64,000 nucleotides of DNA from Clostridium fungisolvens (GCF_014193895.1 NZ_BLZR01000001.1:3162001-3226000), one strand, 5' to 3'. Shown: positions 27,686 through 36,799, counted from the first letter of the stretch. Translations and numbers: made by a program. Notes: generated from the letters alone by a model not told the origin.

Positions 27686-27884
27686 TTGAAATTAAGTAGT
27701 TACACAGGAGATGCTCTATGAGCGAGCTATTAGAATTAAATGATTTTTTCAGATGGAATGTCGTTAAAAAACTGTACTGTTCGAACGTAGTGAGTTTACA
27801 GTTTTAGACATGGAATATGACAAAATCATATTAATTCTTTGCGCAAGCTCATCAAAGCATCGGATGTGTGACCACTTAATTTCA
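27686..27884 (+). repeat. Repeat family B, copy 1 (199-bp hairpin element) inside the mal operon
   Basis: Terminal inverted repeats TTGAAATTAAG and CTTAATTTCA; almost the whole element folds back on itself (GATGCTCTATGAGC with GCTCATCAAAGCATC, GAATTAAATGATTTT with AAAATCATATTAATTC). It carries a 29-codon frame at 27718-27807 starting MSELLELNDFFRW and ending CSNVVSLQF, conserved in copy 2. A full second copy lies inverted at 62106-62304. It separates malE from the intercistronic hairpin and malF and fills most of 27584-27905. Confidence 0.85.
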
Positions 27885-27905
27885 CACATCCTAATTACAT
27901 TTTAA

Positions 27906-29264
27906 CTACTTCTTATTTGCTTTTTCTGTTTGCCATGAGTCCTTAACTGTCTTTACTACATCGTCCCAAGATTTATTACCTTGGCTATATTCTAACAAAG
28001 CATCACCAAATGCGTTCTTGAAGTTTTCACTTGGGAAAGAAGCAAATGTCCAAGATACATTATTGCCACCCTTGCTGTTCCAGCTTAAAATTTCCTTAGC
28101 TAATGGATCTGATGGTTTTTCACTATCACTAAAAGTATTAAATGGAGCTATAAATCCTAAATCCTTTGTTACATACTTTTTGCCTGTGTCACTTGAGAAT
28201 AACCATTCAAGGAATGCAATTGATTCATCTTGTTTTTCTTTTGAAACCTTACTGTTAATTGCAAAGAAATTTTCTGTACCTATGCATAATCCTTGCTTTT
28301 CTTCACCAGCTACACCTGTATATATTGGTAAGAATTTAATATCTGATTCTTGTACCTTGTTTCCACTAACACCTTTTATTTGATTCCAAGCCCAGTTACC
28401 GTTTTGAACCATAGCTGCATTACCAAGTGCAAAATCAGCCATTGAGTCATCTACAGACTTACTTCCTAATAATTTTTTATCTGTGGATGAGTTATTAATA
28501 TATAGGTCGAAAATGTTTTTATAATTATTTGCATACTTAAAGTCAATTTTGTCTGCAGCGAGACCTGCTAAAATTGTATTATCATATTTAGTATTCTCTT
28601 TAAATTCATAATAGAAAGGTAAATTTGCTAAATGAGTCTGCCATCTCCATTGTTCTCCTGATTTTAAGGAAGTTGATGCAAACACACCCTTTATACCAAG
28701 TTGGTCTTTATGTTTAGTCATGTCTTCAACAACCTTCTTCAAAGTATCATAATTAGTTATTTCAGTTGTAGAATTTATTGATACTGCTTTATCAGTAAGT
28801 GCAAAATATTTTTTCATGATTGCTTCGTTATAAATTATTCCATATCCTTCAATAGCATAAGGAATTCCATAAACACCGTCACCATTCTTTACTGCTAAGG
28901 ACTTGTCTGTTAAATAACTATAAAGTTTTGTATCTTTTAAATCTAATGTATAGTCTTTCCAGTTTTGATATCCTACAGGACCATTTATCTGGAATATTGT
29001 TGGTGCATCAGATTTTGCTATCTCAGATTTCAAGGTAGTTTCATAAGTGCCACTTGCTGCTGTAACAACTTTTACCTTAACACCTTTTTCTTTTTCATAA
29101 TCCTTTGCTATATTGTCATATACTTGAGCAATTTCAGGTTTGAAATTTAAAAAATAAATTTCTTTTGTTGCTGATGTTGATGTTTTTCCATTGTTTCCAC
29201 ACCCTGCGAATAAAGTAGACCCCATAGCTACACACATTACAAGACCCAATAACTTCTTTTTCAT
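27906..29264 (-). CDS. malE: Maltodextrin-binding lipoprotein MalE-type
   Basis: Extracellular solute-binding protein of the CUT1 importer. 452 aa. Lipoprotein signal peptide with lipobox LFAGC, so Cys22 should be lipidated. The body has the family-1 binding protein pattern: KVVTAASGTYETTLKSEIA, YGIPYAIEGYGIIYNE and AAMVQNGNWAWNQI. RBS GGGGAGAGG. First gene of malEFGQ, with a CRE-like site and paired LacI-type sites in front. Confidence 0.92.
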   Translation of the reverse strand: MKKKLLGLVMCVAMGSTLFAGCGNNGKTSTSATKEIYFLNFKPEIAQVYDNIAKDYEKEKGVKVKVVTAASGTYETTLKSEIAKSDAPTIFQINGPVGYQNWKDYTLDLKDTKLYSYLTDKSLAVKNGDGVYGIPYAIEGYGIIYNEAIMKKYFALTDKAVSINSTTEITNYDTLKKVVEDMTKHKDQLGIKGVFASTSLKSGEQWRWQTHLANLPFYYEFKENTKYDNTILAGLAADKIDFKYANNYKNIFDLYINNSSTDKKLLGSKSVDDSMADFALGNAAMVQNGNWAWNQIKGVSGNKVQESDIKFLPIYTGVAGEEKQGLCIGTENFFAINSKVSKEKQDESIAFLEWLFSSDTGKKYVTKDLGFIAPFNTFSDSEKPSDPLAKEILSWNSKGGNNVSWTFASFPSENFKNAFGDALLEYSQGNKSWDDVVKTVKDSWQTEKANKK

Positions 29265-29335
29265 AATAATTTCCTCTCCCCTATAATTATTTGTAAAGTC
29301 ATCATCAATATCTATTGATGAATAAATAATTAATC

Positions 29336-29406
29336 ATTGGTACCGTTGTCGGTACCGTTTCCAATTATTACAAATTAAATATAGCATTTTTAAAATACGT
29401 TTACAA
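29336..29406 (-). promoter_or_regulatory. malE promoter with CRE-like box and tandem LacI-type operators
   Basis: Minus strand: TTGTAA (29401-29406), 17-base spacer, TATATT (29378-29383). TTGTAAACGTATTTT overlaps the promoter and fits the CcpA CRE consensus except for one base near its end. Downstream of the start, ACGGTACC occurs twice (29350-29357 and 29339-29346), 11 bases apart on the same face of the helix; GGTACC-centred sites suit a LacI-family repressor. Confidence 0.75.
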
Positions 29407-29716
29407 CCATATTTTGGAAATTATTATCCTCTATCTTTTTCACTTTTAATTCATTTTCCGAAACATTATAACTATTTTTTCATTTAATTTACATAATTTG
29501 ATATTATAGATAAACTCGTTCCAAATAAAGATTCCGATGATTCTACGAATCTTTATTTGGATAAATTCTAATATAAAGCAGTTAATCTATATACGGTACT
29601 AGCCATAAAAATTTGGCAAGCAAATGAGATTGTTTTTTTGCTGTATATCTTTAAAAAACCTTGAAACTCATTAAAATCCTTTTCTTTGTAATTTTGCCCC
29701 CTATACTTTCCTGAAT

Positions 29717-29752
29717 AAAAATAAAAGAAGCACTTAAGCTTCTTTTATTTTT
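29717..29752 (-). terminator. Terminator after the ferric-reductase-like gene
   Basis: Symmetric arms AAATAAAAGAAGC / GCTTCTTTTATTT with 6-base loop; T rich on both strands. Confidence 0.75.
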
Positions 29753-29773
29753 ATGTTATGTTTAATAATATTG

Positions 29774-29818
29774 TTGAAACTAGTTGATCATGAAGGATAC
29801 GCTATATGAGCCAGCTAC
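29774..29818 (+). repeat. Repeat family B, remnant of the left end
   Basis: TTGAAACTAGTTGATCATG then GCTATATGAGCCAGCTA matches the first ~45 bases of copy 1 with several changes; the rest is missing. Confidence 0.5.
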
Positions 29819-29827
29819 TTTTATAAT

Positions 29828-31156
29828 CTATTTAAATTGAAACTGTTCATGATGAAATTCTTTCACTTTATAATTTTCTTTTTTTAGTTCTTTCTTTAGT
29901 TTGTCTCTCATCGGCTTTGGACCACAAAAAAACACTTCAAATTGCTCATCTTTATTAACATATTCTCCAATATGCTCAACACCTAAGAACCCACTTTTTG
30001 AACTGTCCATTAAATGTATCCTTAGATTCTTTCTATCTTTTATACCTTTTAACTCATCTACGTATGGCGCATCCTGTTCATTGTTATATGCATAAAAGAA
30101 ATCTATATTATAGTCTGATGGTATATCAGATTGGAGAAAACTTCTGAATGGAGTTATTCCTATTCCTCCGGCAATCCAAACCTGACGTTTTTCTGCCATT
30201 CTATAATTAAATCTACCATAAGGACCTGATACAGCTATTGTATCTCCAACTTTTAAGTTATCTTTCAATTTACTAGTATGATCCCCTAAAACCTTAATAC
30301 CAAATTGAATTTCACCATTATTCTGCGCTTGGCTCATAGTAAATGGGTGTGAAGGAAATGCTTTCTTTCCTTCTACTACTTTCATAAAAGCAAATTGGCC
30401 AGCTGTATAATCCATTACTCTACCACTAGATATTCCAGTAACTTCGAAGGTGTTTTTTGCAATTTCTCTAATCTTACTTACCTTATAGCGATATTTAAAG
30501 GCAGTAAATTCATATATGCATATACTATAAATCGCAGACAGTATACCTATCACATTGATTATATTCATCCATATACTAAAAGCACTTAAGTCAAAAACTG
30601 GGTATGAGGAACTTAAATAGTAATGAGCTACACCAAAAGCATATGGAATTATCATTAACTTATGAAGAATCTTCCACTTCTCATATTCAAGCTTATATGC
30701 AATAAGAAAGAATAGAGTAAAGGCAGTAAAAGTATACAAACTTAAAGTCCCCAGCTGCTTACCATTAGTAAACATATGAAGTAAACTTGATCCACCTTGC
30801 CCAGCGAACTCATTAGTACGTTTAAAACCTTCTCCAACAGGTATAAAACCTTCTAGCCTGCCCCCACCTCCTGTTTTTAAGGTAAAATTGTGAGCCCAAA
30901 TAAGTAAGATTGATATAATACTTAGATATTTGTGATAAGCATAAGACTTATCTAGCCCATCAAAAATCCTATCTATAAGCTTATGCCTGCTAGAAATGTA
31001 ATTTATCCATGCAAATGCAACCAAGGCAATTGATGCAATAAGTTGAGAATACTGCCTGTTAGAGGCCATCGCACTAGCCTGCTGTTCTGGAATCCAAAAA
31101 ATATAAGTAAAAACAAAAGTTAATATAATCAGTATTAGACCACGGTATTTTTTCAT
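29828..31156 (-). CDS. Ferric-reductase-like transmembrane flavohemo oxidoreductase
   Basis: About 442 aa. N-terminal half has six helices with paired His residues for two hemes (YHKYLSIISILLIWAHNF; LHKLMIIPYAFGVAHYY). The C-terminal half is a ferredoxin-reductase module with FAD motif HPFTMS, GPYGRFNY and NAD-binding GGIGITPFRSFL ... FFCGPKPMRD. It would move electrons from NAD(P)H across the membrane to an unknown acceptor (ferric ion or other). Start at 31156 is preferred over 31162, which is too close to AAGGAG. Neighbouring nitroreductases and the ZIP transporter are not clearly co-operonic. Confidence 0.85.
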   Translation of the reverse strand: MKKYRGLILIILTFVFTYIFWIPEQQASAMASNRQYSQLIASIALVAFAWINYISSRHKLIDRIFDGLDKSYAYHKYLSIISILLIWAHNFTLKTGGGGRLEGFIPVGEGFKRTNEFAGQGGSSLLHMFTNGKQLGTLSLYTFTAFTLFFLIAYKLEYEKWKILHKLMIIPYAFGVAHYYLSSSYPVFDLSAFSIWMNIINVIGILSAIYSICIYEFTAFKYRYKVSKIREIAKNTFEVTGISSGRVMDYTAGQFAFMKVVEGKKAFPSHPFTMSQAQNNGEIQFGIKVLGDHTSKLKDNLKVGDTIAVSGPYGRFNYRMAEKRQVWIAGGIGITPFRSFLQSDIPSDYNIDFFYAYNNEQDAPYVDELKGIKDRKNLRIHLMDSSKSGFLGVEHIGEYVNKDEQFEVFFCGPKPMRDKLKKELKKENYKVKEFHHEQFQFK

Positions 31157-31320
31157 AACCATTCTCCTTTTAACAAAAAAATAAAATTCCTTCTACAAAT
31201 TAAGCTTAATTCATATTTGACAACCAAATTTTCCGCTTAATCTATAGTTATTTATTATCAATCGAAGCTAGTTTTATGTATACAACATGTCCAAAACGGC
31301 ACTTTGTTAAGAATAAGAAA

Positions 31321-31351
31321 ATAGCTATCAATCTAAAATTTTGATAGCTAT
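31321..31351 (-). terminator. Terminator after nitroreductase 1
   Basis: Arms ATAGCTATCAA / TTGATAGCTAT followed on the minus strand by TTTTCTT. Confidence 0.75.
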
Positions 31352-31384
31352 ACAATCTTCTTATAAAATTCATAAAAACTCATT

Positions 31385-32131
31385 TTACTTATTTCTGAAC
31401 TTTTTAAGGTAACTTGATGCAGATCTATTCATCTCATTAGCAAATTCAGACATATACTTTCTTTTGCAGAAAGCTTGAACTTGCTCTGTAATATTTTTAT
31501 CCTTTAGGCCAGAACCTTCATTCTTTGCTTTATGCATCTCTATATGTTCTTCCTCGGAAAGTCTATGATATTTATTTTCAGAAACTATATATTGCTTCTC
31601 AAACCTCACTGGTTTCTTTCTATTCCTTTGGGCATCAACAGGATAGCCATAAACTAACATGCAAGCAGGTATAACATACTCAGGTAATTCCAATATTTCT
31701 GTAATCTGCTCGCAGTTTTCAATTATATCACCAATATAGCAAGACCCCACCCCTAGCGACTGAGCTGCAACCACTGTGTTTTGGGCAGCTATCATTGCAT
31801 CTGCCATTGCTAGTACAATATCTCCTTCTCCTGGTTTTCTAGGGTTGCAATCTGTATAAACAAACGAATCATACCATCTTTGATAATCAGCAACAAATAC
31901 TACTACCATAGGAGCACTTGCAATAAACGGTTGATTATCACATAATATGGATAACCTTTCTTTTAGTTTTTTATCAGTTATATCTATTATGCTATAAAGC
32001 ATCATCGCTCCTGCAGTTGGTGCTTCTAAAGCAGCCTGCAATATTTCATTCTTAGTATTATCTTCAATTCTCCTATCTTCAAATATCCTCATTGACTTTC
32101 TTGTTCTTATTTGTTCCAAAACCTCATTCAT
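31385..32131 (-). CDS. Nitroreductase family protein (NfsA/FRP-like)
   Basis: 248 aa FMN enzyme reducing nitro compounds, quinones or flavins. N-terminal RTRKSMRIFEDR (FMN phosphate contact), APTAGAMM, and AAQSLGVGSCYIGDI are family landmarks. The C-terminal ~60 residues (KNEGSGLKDKNITEQVQAF, then YMSEFANEMNRSASSYLKK) match the extension of larger NADPH-type nitroreductases. Natural substrate unknown. Divergent from zupT. Confidence 0.85.
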   Translation of the reverse strand: MNEVLEQIRTRKSMRIFEDRRIEDNTKNEILQAALEAPTAGAMMLYSIIDITDKKLKERLSILCDNQPFIASAPMVVVFVADYQRWYDSFVYTDCNPRKPGEGDIVLAMADAMIAAQNTVVAAQSLGVGSCYIGDIIENCEQITEILELPEYVIPACMLVYGYPVDAQRNRKKPVRFEKQYIVSENKYHRLSEEEHIEMHKAKNEGSGLKDKNITEQVQAFCKRKYMSEFANEMNRSASSYLKKFRNK

Positions 32132-32523
32132 TTCATCTATTCTCCCTATTTTATTTAGTTTTCTCCAAATTAAAATTTCTTCTATGTATGAATAGTTTTA
32201 ATTATACTTAAAAAAGAATACTTACATCATGTAATTCTCATATTTATATAAATTATATAGTCCTATTATATATTAAAACTTTGTTGAAATATCTATATAA
32301 TAATTCTATTTAGGCAACAAAGGATATTAATCATAATCCCTTAATAAAAATCATATTTATCAAGGTATAGCAAATTCACAGCTTCAATATTCATGTGATA
32401 ATTAGCATATAAATACTTTGCCTTCTAAAATAATTTAACAAATTGTCGGACAAGCATATAATTTATCTTAATTTTTCAGGATTTTGCTTATTGGAGCTTT
32501 ACGTCTTTAGAGGAGGATGTTAG
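32132..32523. other. Divergent intergenic region between nitroreductase 1 and zupT
   Basis: 392 AT-rich bases with no gene. The right end holds the zupT promoter. No clear promoter was fixed for the nitroreductase. Confidence 0.55.
32434..32462 (+). promoter_or_regulatory. zupT promoter with an inverted repeat in the spacer
   Basis: TTTAAC (32434-32439), 17-base spacer, TATAAT (32457-32462). The spacer contains TTGTCGGACAA (32443-32453), a 5-bp inverted repeat around one G, placed where a repressor would block polymerase. A metal-responsive operator is plausible but unproven. Confidence 0.6.
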
Positions 32524-33318
32524 ATGAATAATATATTATTTGCCTTTGGATTAAGCCTTTTAGCTGGTTTATCCACAGGTATAGGTAGCACTTTAGCCTT
32601 TTTTACTAAAAAGACAAACACAAAATTTCTTTCATTGAGCCTTGGTTTCTCAGCAGGAGTTATGATTTACGTTTCACTTGTTGAAATATTTGTAAATGCA
32701 AAAGATTCTTTAACTGCTGAACTTGGAGTAAGAGATGGATCTTGGCTTACAGTAATCTCTTTTTTCTGTGGTATTCTTCTCATATATCTCATTGATACCT
32801 TTATCCCAAGTGAAGAGAACTCCACAGTTGCATACAGTGTTAAGTTTAATAATGGATATTCTGATGTAAAGTTACTTAGAATAGGACTATTAACTGCTCT
32901 TGCTATCGCAATTCATAACTTTCCTGAGGGAATTGCAACATTTATTTCTGCAATACATAGTCCTTCAATAGCGGTTCCAATTGCTATTGCCATTGCTATT
33001 CACAATATACCAGAAGGTATTTCAGTATCAGTTCCTATTTATTATGCAACTGGTGATAGAAAAAAAGCATTTTTTTACTCCTTCTTCTCAGGTCTTTCTG
33101 AACCTTTAGGCGCTATCATTGGATACCTAGTGCTTATGCCTTTTATAAACAATCTTACTTTTGGCATCATATTTGCAGCAGTGGCTGGAATTATGGTATT
33201 TATATCTTTGAATGAATTAATCCCAGCAGCAAGAGACTACGGCGATGAAAATCTCTACATATATGGCCTTGTCTCAGGGATGGCTGTAATGGCTGTTAGC
33301 CTACTGTTATTTTTATAA
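32524..33318 (+). CDS. zupT: ZIP family metal transporter (ZupT-like)
   Basis: 264 aa, eight transmembrane helices. The two metal-site helices carry IAIHNFPEGIA and IAIHNIPEGIS, the defining ZIP motifs of ZupT. A polar cytoplasmic loop (about 100-125) lacks the His-rich run of eukaryotic ZIPs. Imports Zn2+ and possibly Fe2+/Mn2+. RBS AGAGGAGGA. Confidence 0.93.
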   Translation: MNNILFAFGLSLLAGLSTGIGSTLAFFTKKTNTKFLSLSLGFSAGVMIYVSLVEIFVNAKDSLTAELGVRDGSWLTVISFFCGILLIYLIDTFIPSEENSTVAYSVKFNNGYSDVKLLRIGLLTALAIAIHNFPEGIATFISAIHSPSIAVPIAIAIAIHNIPEGISVSVPIYYATGDRKKAFFYSFFSGLSEPLGAIIGYLVLMPFINNLTFGIIFAAVAGIMVFISLNELIPAARDYGDENLYIYGLVSGMAVMAVSLLLFL

Positions 33319-33797
33319 AAAGCCTTTAGTTAAAGCCTAATATTTTAAGATTTTATTCTATAAATTAACAAACTAAGTCAACTGAATTTTTATTGATGTA
33401 CCACTTCGTAGTAAAGTTTATATTTATAAAATTCTTTCACCCGAACCCGTAAGAGTTTTAAAAATAGATTTAGGATCGAGCTGGTTCATCTTTATATGTT
33501 TTATTTAGAACTGTTTTATCTATAAATCATAGTATTTAAAAACCATACTTTACAAATTAATAGACTGGATCAGCTGAAATTTAATTTTTCCAAAATAATT
33601 AAATTGTTGCAGTTAAAATATCTAAAATAGTGGATAATATCTTTGTTAAACAAAAAAATATAATGCCAACCACACTTACTGTAAAGTTAGTAAATAACAA
33701 ATATGTGCATACTTACTTCTTCTAATATTGTCATATATAATTTTTAACTAGATAGTATATAAAATAATTCTGTTTTGTATTAAGAGGAGGTACTTTT
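33319..33797. other. Gene-free region between zupT and nitroreductase 2
   Basis: 479 bases. Contains the family D hairpin element and AT-rich sequence with a recurring motif (AAGTCAACTGAATTTT at about 33375 and GATCAGCTGAAATTTA at about 33570). No gene seen. Confidence 0.5.
33395..33490 (+). repeat. Repeat family D, copy 1
   Basis: 96-bp imperfect hairpin: GATGTACCACTTC at the left end pairs with GAGCTGGTTCATC at the right end, and inner AAAATTCTTTCACC / GTAAGAGTTTTAAAA segments pair. A similar 91-bp element is at 45265-45355. Confidence 0.55.
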
Positions 33798-34316
33798 ATG
33801 AGTTTTATTGAACTTGCTAAGGAAAGATATTCTGTAAGAAACTTTGACCCTAGGAAAATAGAAAAAGATAAATTGGATTTAATATTAGAAGCTGGTAGAA
33901 TAGCACCTACAGCTGCTAACCTTCAACCTCAAAGGATTTTGGTGGTTGAAAGTGATAAGGCTGTGGCTAAGTTAAAAACTTGCACAATCTATTCCTTCAA
34001 TGCTCCTATGGCATTAATAGTATGTGCTGATAAAAATGAAGCTTGGAAACGTAAGTATGATGAAAAGGTTCATACTGATATAGATGGAAGCATTGTTGCA
34101 ACTCATATGATGCTCCAAGCCGCTGAACTTGGCTTAGGTACAACATGGGTTGGTCACTTTGATCCTGAATCTGTTATAAAAGCTTTCAATATTCCTGAAA
34201 ATTTAGTTCCAGTATGTATTTTCCCATTAGGGTATCCAAGTAAGGATTCAAAACCAAATCCGAATCATGAAAAAAGAAAAGATATTTCTGACACTGTTTT
34301 TTACAATGAATTTTAA
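33798..34316 (+). CDS. Nitroreductase family protein, short form
   Basis: 172 aa FMN-dependent nitroreductase. Opens MSFIELAKERYSVRNFDP; contains GRIAPTAANLQPQR, AAELGLGTTWVGHFDPE and the closing LGYPSKDSKPNPNHEKRK, typical of the small clostridial nitroreductases. Separate from nitroreductase 1 in sequence and length. RBS AGAGGAGG. Confidence 0.9.
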   Translation: MSFIELAKERYSVRNFDPRKIEKDKLDLILEAGRIAPTAANLQPQRILVVESDKAVAKLKTCTIYSFNAPMALIVCADKNEAWKRKYDEKVHTDIDGSIVATHMMLQAAELGLGTTWVGHFDPESVIKAFNIPENLVPVCIFPLGYPSKDSKPNPNHEKRKDISDTVFYNEF

Positions 34317-34420
34317 CATGTTAAAATTTCAAATATAAATATATTGATAGAAACCTACATTCCTGTAAAGTCAAGATAAGAATTAGGGGGATATGGCTTT
34401 GTTGTAACACCAATATCCTC

Positions 34421-35428
34421 CTAATCTATTTCTAAGGCCTTCTTTACTAAATCTATAATCCTTTCTCTTATCCTAATAGGTTCAATCACCTTTACATGAG
34501 GCCCAAGACCTAATATTCTTCTTATAACTTCATTTTCTTCAAAGGTATAATAGAAAAGTTTTACTTCGTACTTTCCTTCTTCAATTATCCTTGTATACCT
34601 TTCATAGGAAGAGAAGCTCATAAAACATCTCTCCATTGCGAACTTTTCATCTATCAATTCTAATACAATGGGCTCTTTGCAATATTTTGTATCTTTTATA
34701 GCCGCATAAATTTCCTTCTTAGAAAGCTTACATAAGCTATCTTCCTTTATCTCTATATTAGACATAGTATGAAGATTTACCATAACAGATCTATTTTCTT
34801 CAATATAGTACATAGAAACTCTTAAAATTTCATCTTTTGTTGAGTATTCTATTCTTAAAGGCAACCCTCTTACAGCTTTATATTGTCTTGAGAACTTATC
34901 TACATTATCATAAACTATTTCTCTTTCTTCTTTTATAGCCTGAAGTATCATATAGAAATTTTTATAGTAAGCATCCTCTTTAATTACCTTTAAATTACTT
35001 ACTGTATTTGTTTTTTCTATAATTCTACTTATATTATTTTCCTTTACATCTTTTAGAGATTGCTCTAATTTTTGTAATATATCCTCACCTATAAGCTTCT
35101 TAAAAACTGAATCCTTTAATAGTTCCTTAATCCACTGCTTTTCTACAGTAGTAAATCTTATTGGAACAGGTGATTTCATGTGCTGTGAAAGTAAAGGATA
35201 AAATTTTCCTTCTATATTTCTAATTAGATTTAAGTTATCCTCTTTATCATATTTATTTAGCACAAGACCTTCAAAGGTTTTAAAATCCTTACCAATAACC
35301 TTTTCCTCATATTCACCTTCATCTATGATAAGCCTTATGTCTTCTTCACATAATCCTTCACTGCACAAATTCAATATTTTTAATATCAATGAGAAATATC
35401 TGTTTTTACTTTCATGAAATAACTCCAT
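34421..35428 (-). CDS. WYL domain protein, second of a pair
   Basis: 335 aa. The N-terminal ~100 residues are helical with no clear canonical HTH. The WYL region lies at about 160-235 (AIKEEREIVYDN ... GLPLRIEYSTKDEILRVSMYY), followed by a WCX-like C-terminal part ending LGPHVKVIEPIRIRERI. WYL proteins bind nucleic-acid or nucleotide ligands and often regulate RNA/DNA-damage and defence genes. The start overlaps the end of the first WYL gene by 17 bases, so the two probably act as a pair. Last gene of the Y RNA-ro-rtcB operon. Confidence 0.85.
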   Translation of the reverse strand: MELFHESKNRYFSLILKILNLCSEGLCEEDIRLIIDEGEYEEKVIGKDFKTFEGLVLNKYDKEDNLNLIRNIEGKFYPLLSQHMKSPVPIRFTTVEKQWIKELLKDSVFKKLIGEDILQKLEQSLKDVKENNISRIIEKTNTVSNLKVIKEDAYYKNFYMILQAIKEEREIVYDNVDKFSRQYKAVRGLPLRIEYSTKDEILRVSMYYIEENRSVMVNLHTMSNIEIKEDSLCKLSKKEIYAAIKDTKYCKEPIVLELIDEKFAMERCFMSFSSYERYTRIIEEGKYEVKLFYYTFEENEVIRRILGLGPHVKVIEPIRIRERIIDLVKKALEID

Positions 35429-36695
35429 AAAGCTTTAGCATCTCCTTCCAGTCTTTTTTTAGCTTCCTCTTAAGCTGAATCGGGGATTTTATTACTATAT
35501 ATGATGAATATTCTCTAATCCATGGACACATCTCATACGGATCATTAACTAAAGTTGTAAATTCATATACTCCTTCTTGAATATCCATCGTGTAATTTTT
35601 AAGTTCATTTTTTATCTTCTCTACTATATAAAGCTCTTCTTTCTTCTCTATAACCACTGAGAATTCAACCTTCTCGCATGAAGAATCTCCATTTAAATGT
35701 ACTGCTGACCAGCTATTACCCATGCACTTGTCATACAACACATCTAAGTCAGTATCTTCAAACTCTTCTCTTACAGCCTTAAGATTATAAACTCTATCCA
35801 GTCTTGCGTTTACGCACTTTTTACCTTTTGTAAAAGCTACTATATAAAACCTTCCATACTTCACATCATATCTAATCTTATACGGAACAAGATTTCCCTG
35901 TTTTTGTGCATTGCGTCTCCTAGAAATAGAATCATAGTTTATACTCTTTTTTTCATTAATAGCTGTAACTATCTGCCATAATATCTCCTCTTCAACTACA
36001 GGATGAAAATGAAGATTTTTATACTGAAAAGCTTCTTTAAAATCTATTTCTTTTTCTCTTTCAAATTTCATATAGTTCTTAAGAGTTTCTTCAAAATAAT
36101 GCCCTGCTACCACTGGGAATGTAATATTTTTATAAAGATTTACAATATAAAAGAGGTGCTCCAACTCCTGACTTGACAAAGTCTTTAGTATATCATCAGA
36201 AACTTCATAGTTCTTTACTCTACCAGTTTTACTCATCTTAAGTAATCCAAGTTCACTTTCCATCTCTTTAAGTTTTCTTTCTATGGTTTTACTAGAAATA
36301 CTATCTGGGTTAAAGCTTGTCTCCTTAACTAAAATGTCTTCGATTCCTGAAAGTGACAAGGCTTTTTTCTTTGAATTAAGAATTAACAATATATAAAAAT
36401 ATAATACTAAATCAATCTTTGTAAAACTTTTATTATAGTAGGTGTTAACTAAAAAATTACTTGGATTAGAAAGAGAATCATAACTCAGATTTAATAGCTT
36501 ATTTCTGCCATCCTTATCTACCTTTATTAAATCCTTTTCAAGATATTGCTGTATCCTTCTCATCTCATAGCTTATTTTTCTTGAACTCAAAGAAGTTTTA
36601 TCCTCTAAAGCTTCTCTTGAAAAGCATCCATATAAAAAAACATCTCTTAATATCCATCTAATATTATTATAGTGCTTAATAAAGTCACTAAACAT
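35412..36695 (-). CDS. WYL domain transcriptional regulator, first of a pair
   Basis: About 427 aa from the ATG at 36695, which follows AGGAGG; an upstream in-frame ATG at 36746 lacks an RBS. Winged-helix-like N-terminus (residues ~1-75: SFSREALEDKTSLSSRKIS-like segment), a second helical region, a WYL domain at about 225-300 (INEKKSINYDSISRR ... VPYKIRYDVKYGRFYIVAF) and a WCX domain ending VIKSPIQLKRKLKKDWKEM. Likely the DNA-binding member. It lies 104 bases downstream of rtcB. Inferred to couple operon expression to RNA damage. Confidence 0.85.
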   Translation of the reverse strand: MFSDFIKHYNNIRWILRDVFLYGCFSREALEDKTSLSSRKISYEMRRIQQYLEKDLIKVDKDGRNKLLNLSYDSLSNPSNFLVNTYYNKSFTKIDLVLYFYILLILNSKKKALSLSGIEDILVKETSFNPDSISSKTIERKLKEMESELGLLKMSKTGRVKNYEVSDDILKTLSSQELEHLFYIVNLYKNITFPVVAGHYFEETLKNYMKFEREKEIDFKEAFQYKNLHFHPVVEEEILWQIVTAINEKKSINYDSISRRRNAQKQGNLVPYKIRYDVKYGRFYIVAFTKGKKCVNARLDRVYNLKAVREEFEDTDLDVLYDKCMGNSWSAVHLNGDSSCEKVEFSVVIEKKEELYIVEKIKNELKNYTMDIQEGVYEFTTLVNDPYEMCPWIREYSSYIVIKSPIQLKRKLKKDWKEMLKLYGVIS

Positions 36696-36799
36696 TTCAA
36701 CACCTCCTACATCACTTATATTATCACAGCAGCTATTATTCCACAAAAAACTGACTACTTAAAAGAAGCAGTCAGAGACTTAAAGAAAAATAAATACAT

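Larger units (their letters stand above)
29265..29827. other. Gene-free region upstream of malE
   Basis: 563 bases: malE promoter/operators, a perfect short inverted repeat ATCAATA/TATTGAT in the leader (29303-29319), another ATTCG-type palindromic stretch near 29518-29560 (TTCCAAATAAAGATTC with GAATCTTTATTTGGA, terminator-like), a family C-like stretch (about 29626-29715), a terminator and a family B remnant. Confidence 0.6.

Noticed and set aside
24389..29264. malK-type ATPase in the maltodextrin operon
   Set aside because: All genes between 23.2 and 29.3 kb are accounted for and none has an ABC ATPase motif; it must be encoded elsewhere.
34383..34424. Terminator after the second WYL gene (TTAGG...CCTAA arms)
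   Set aside because: Arms pair imperfectly and the minus-strand tail is poor in T; may still be an RNA 3' structure, but too weak to list.
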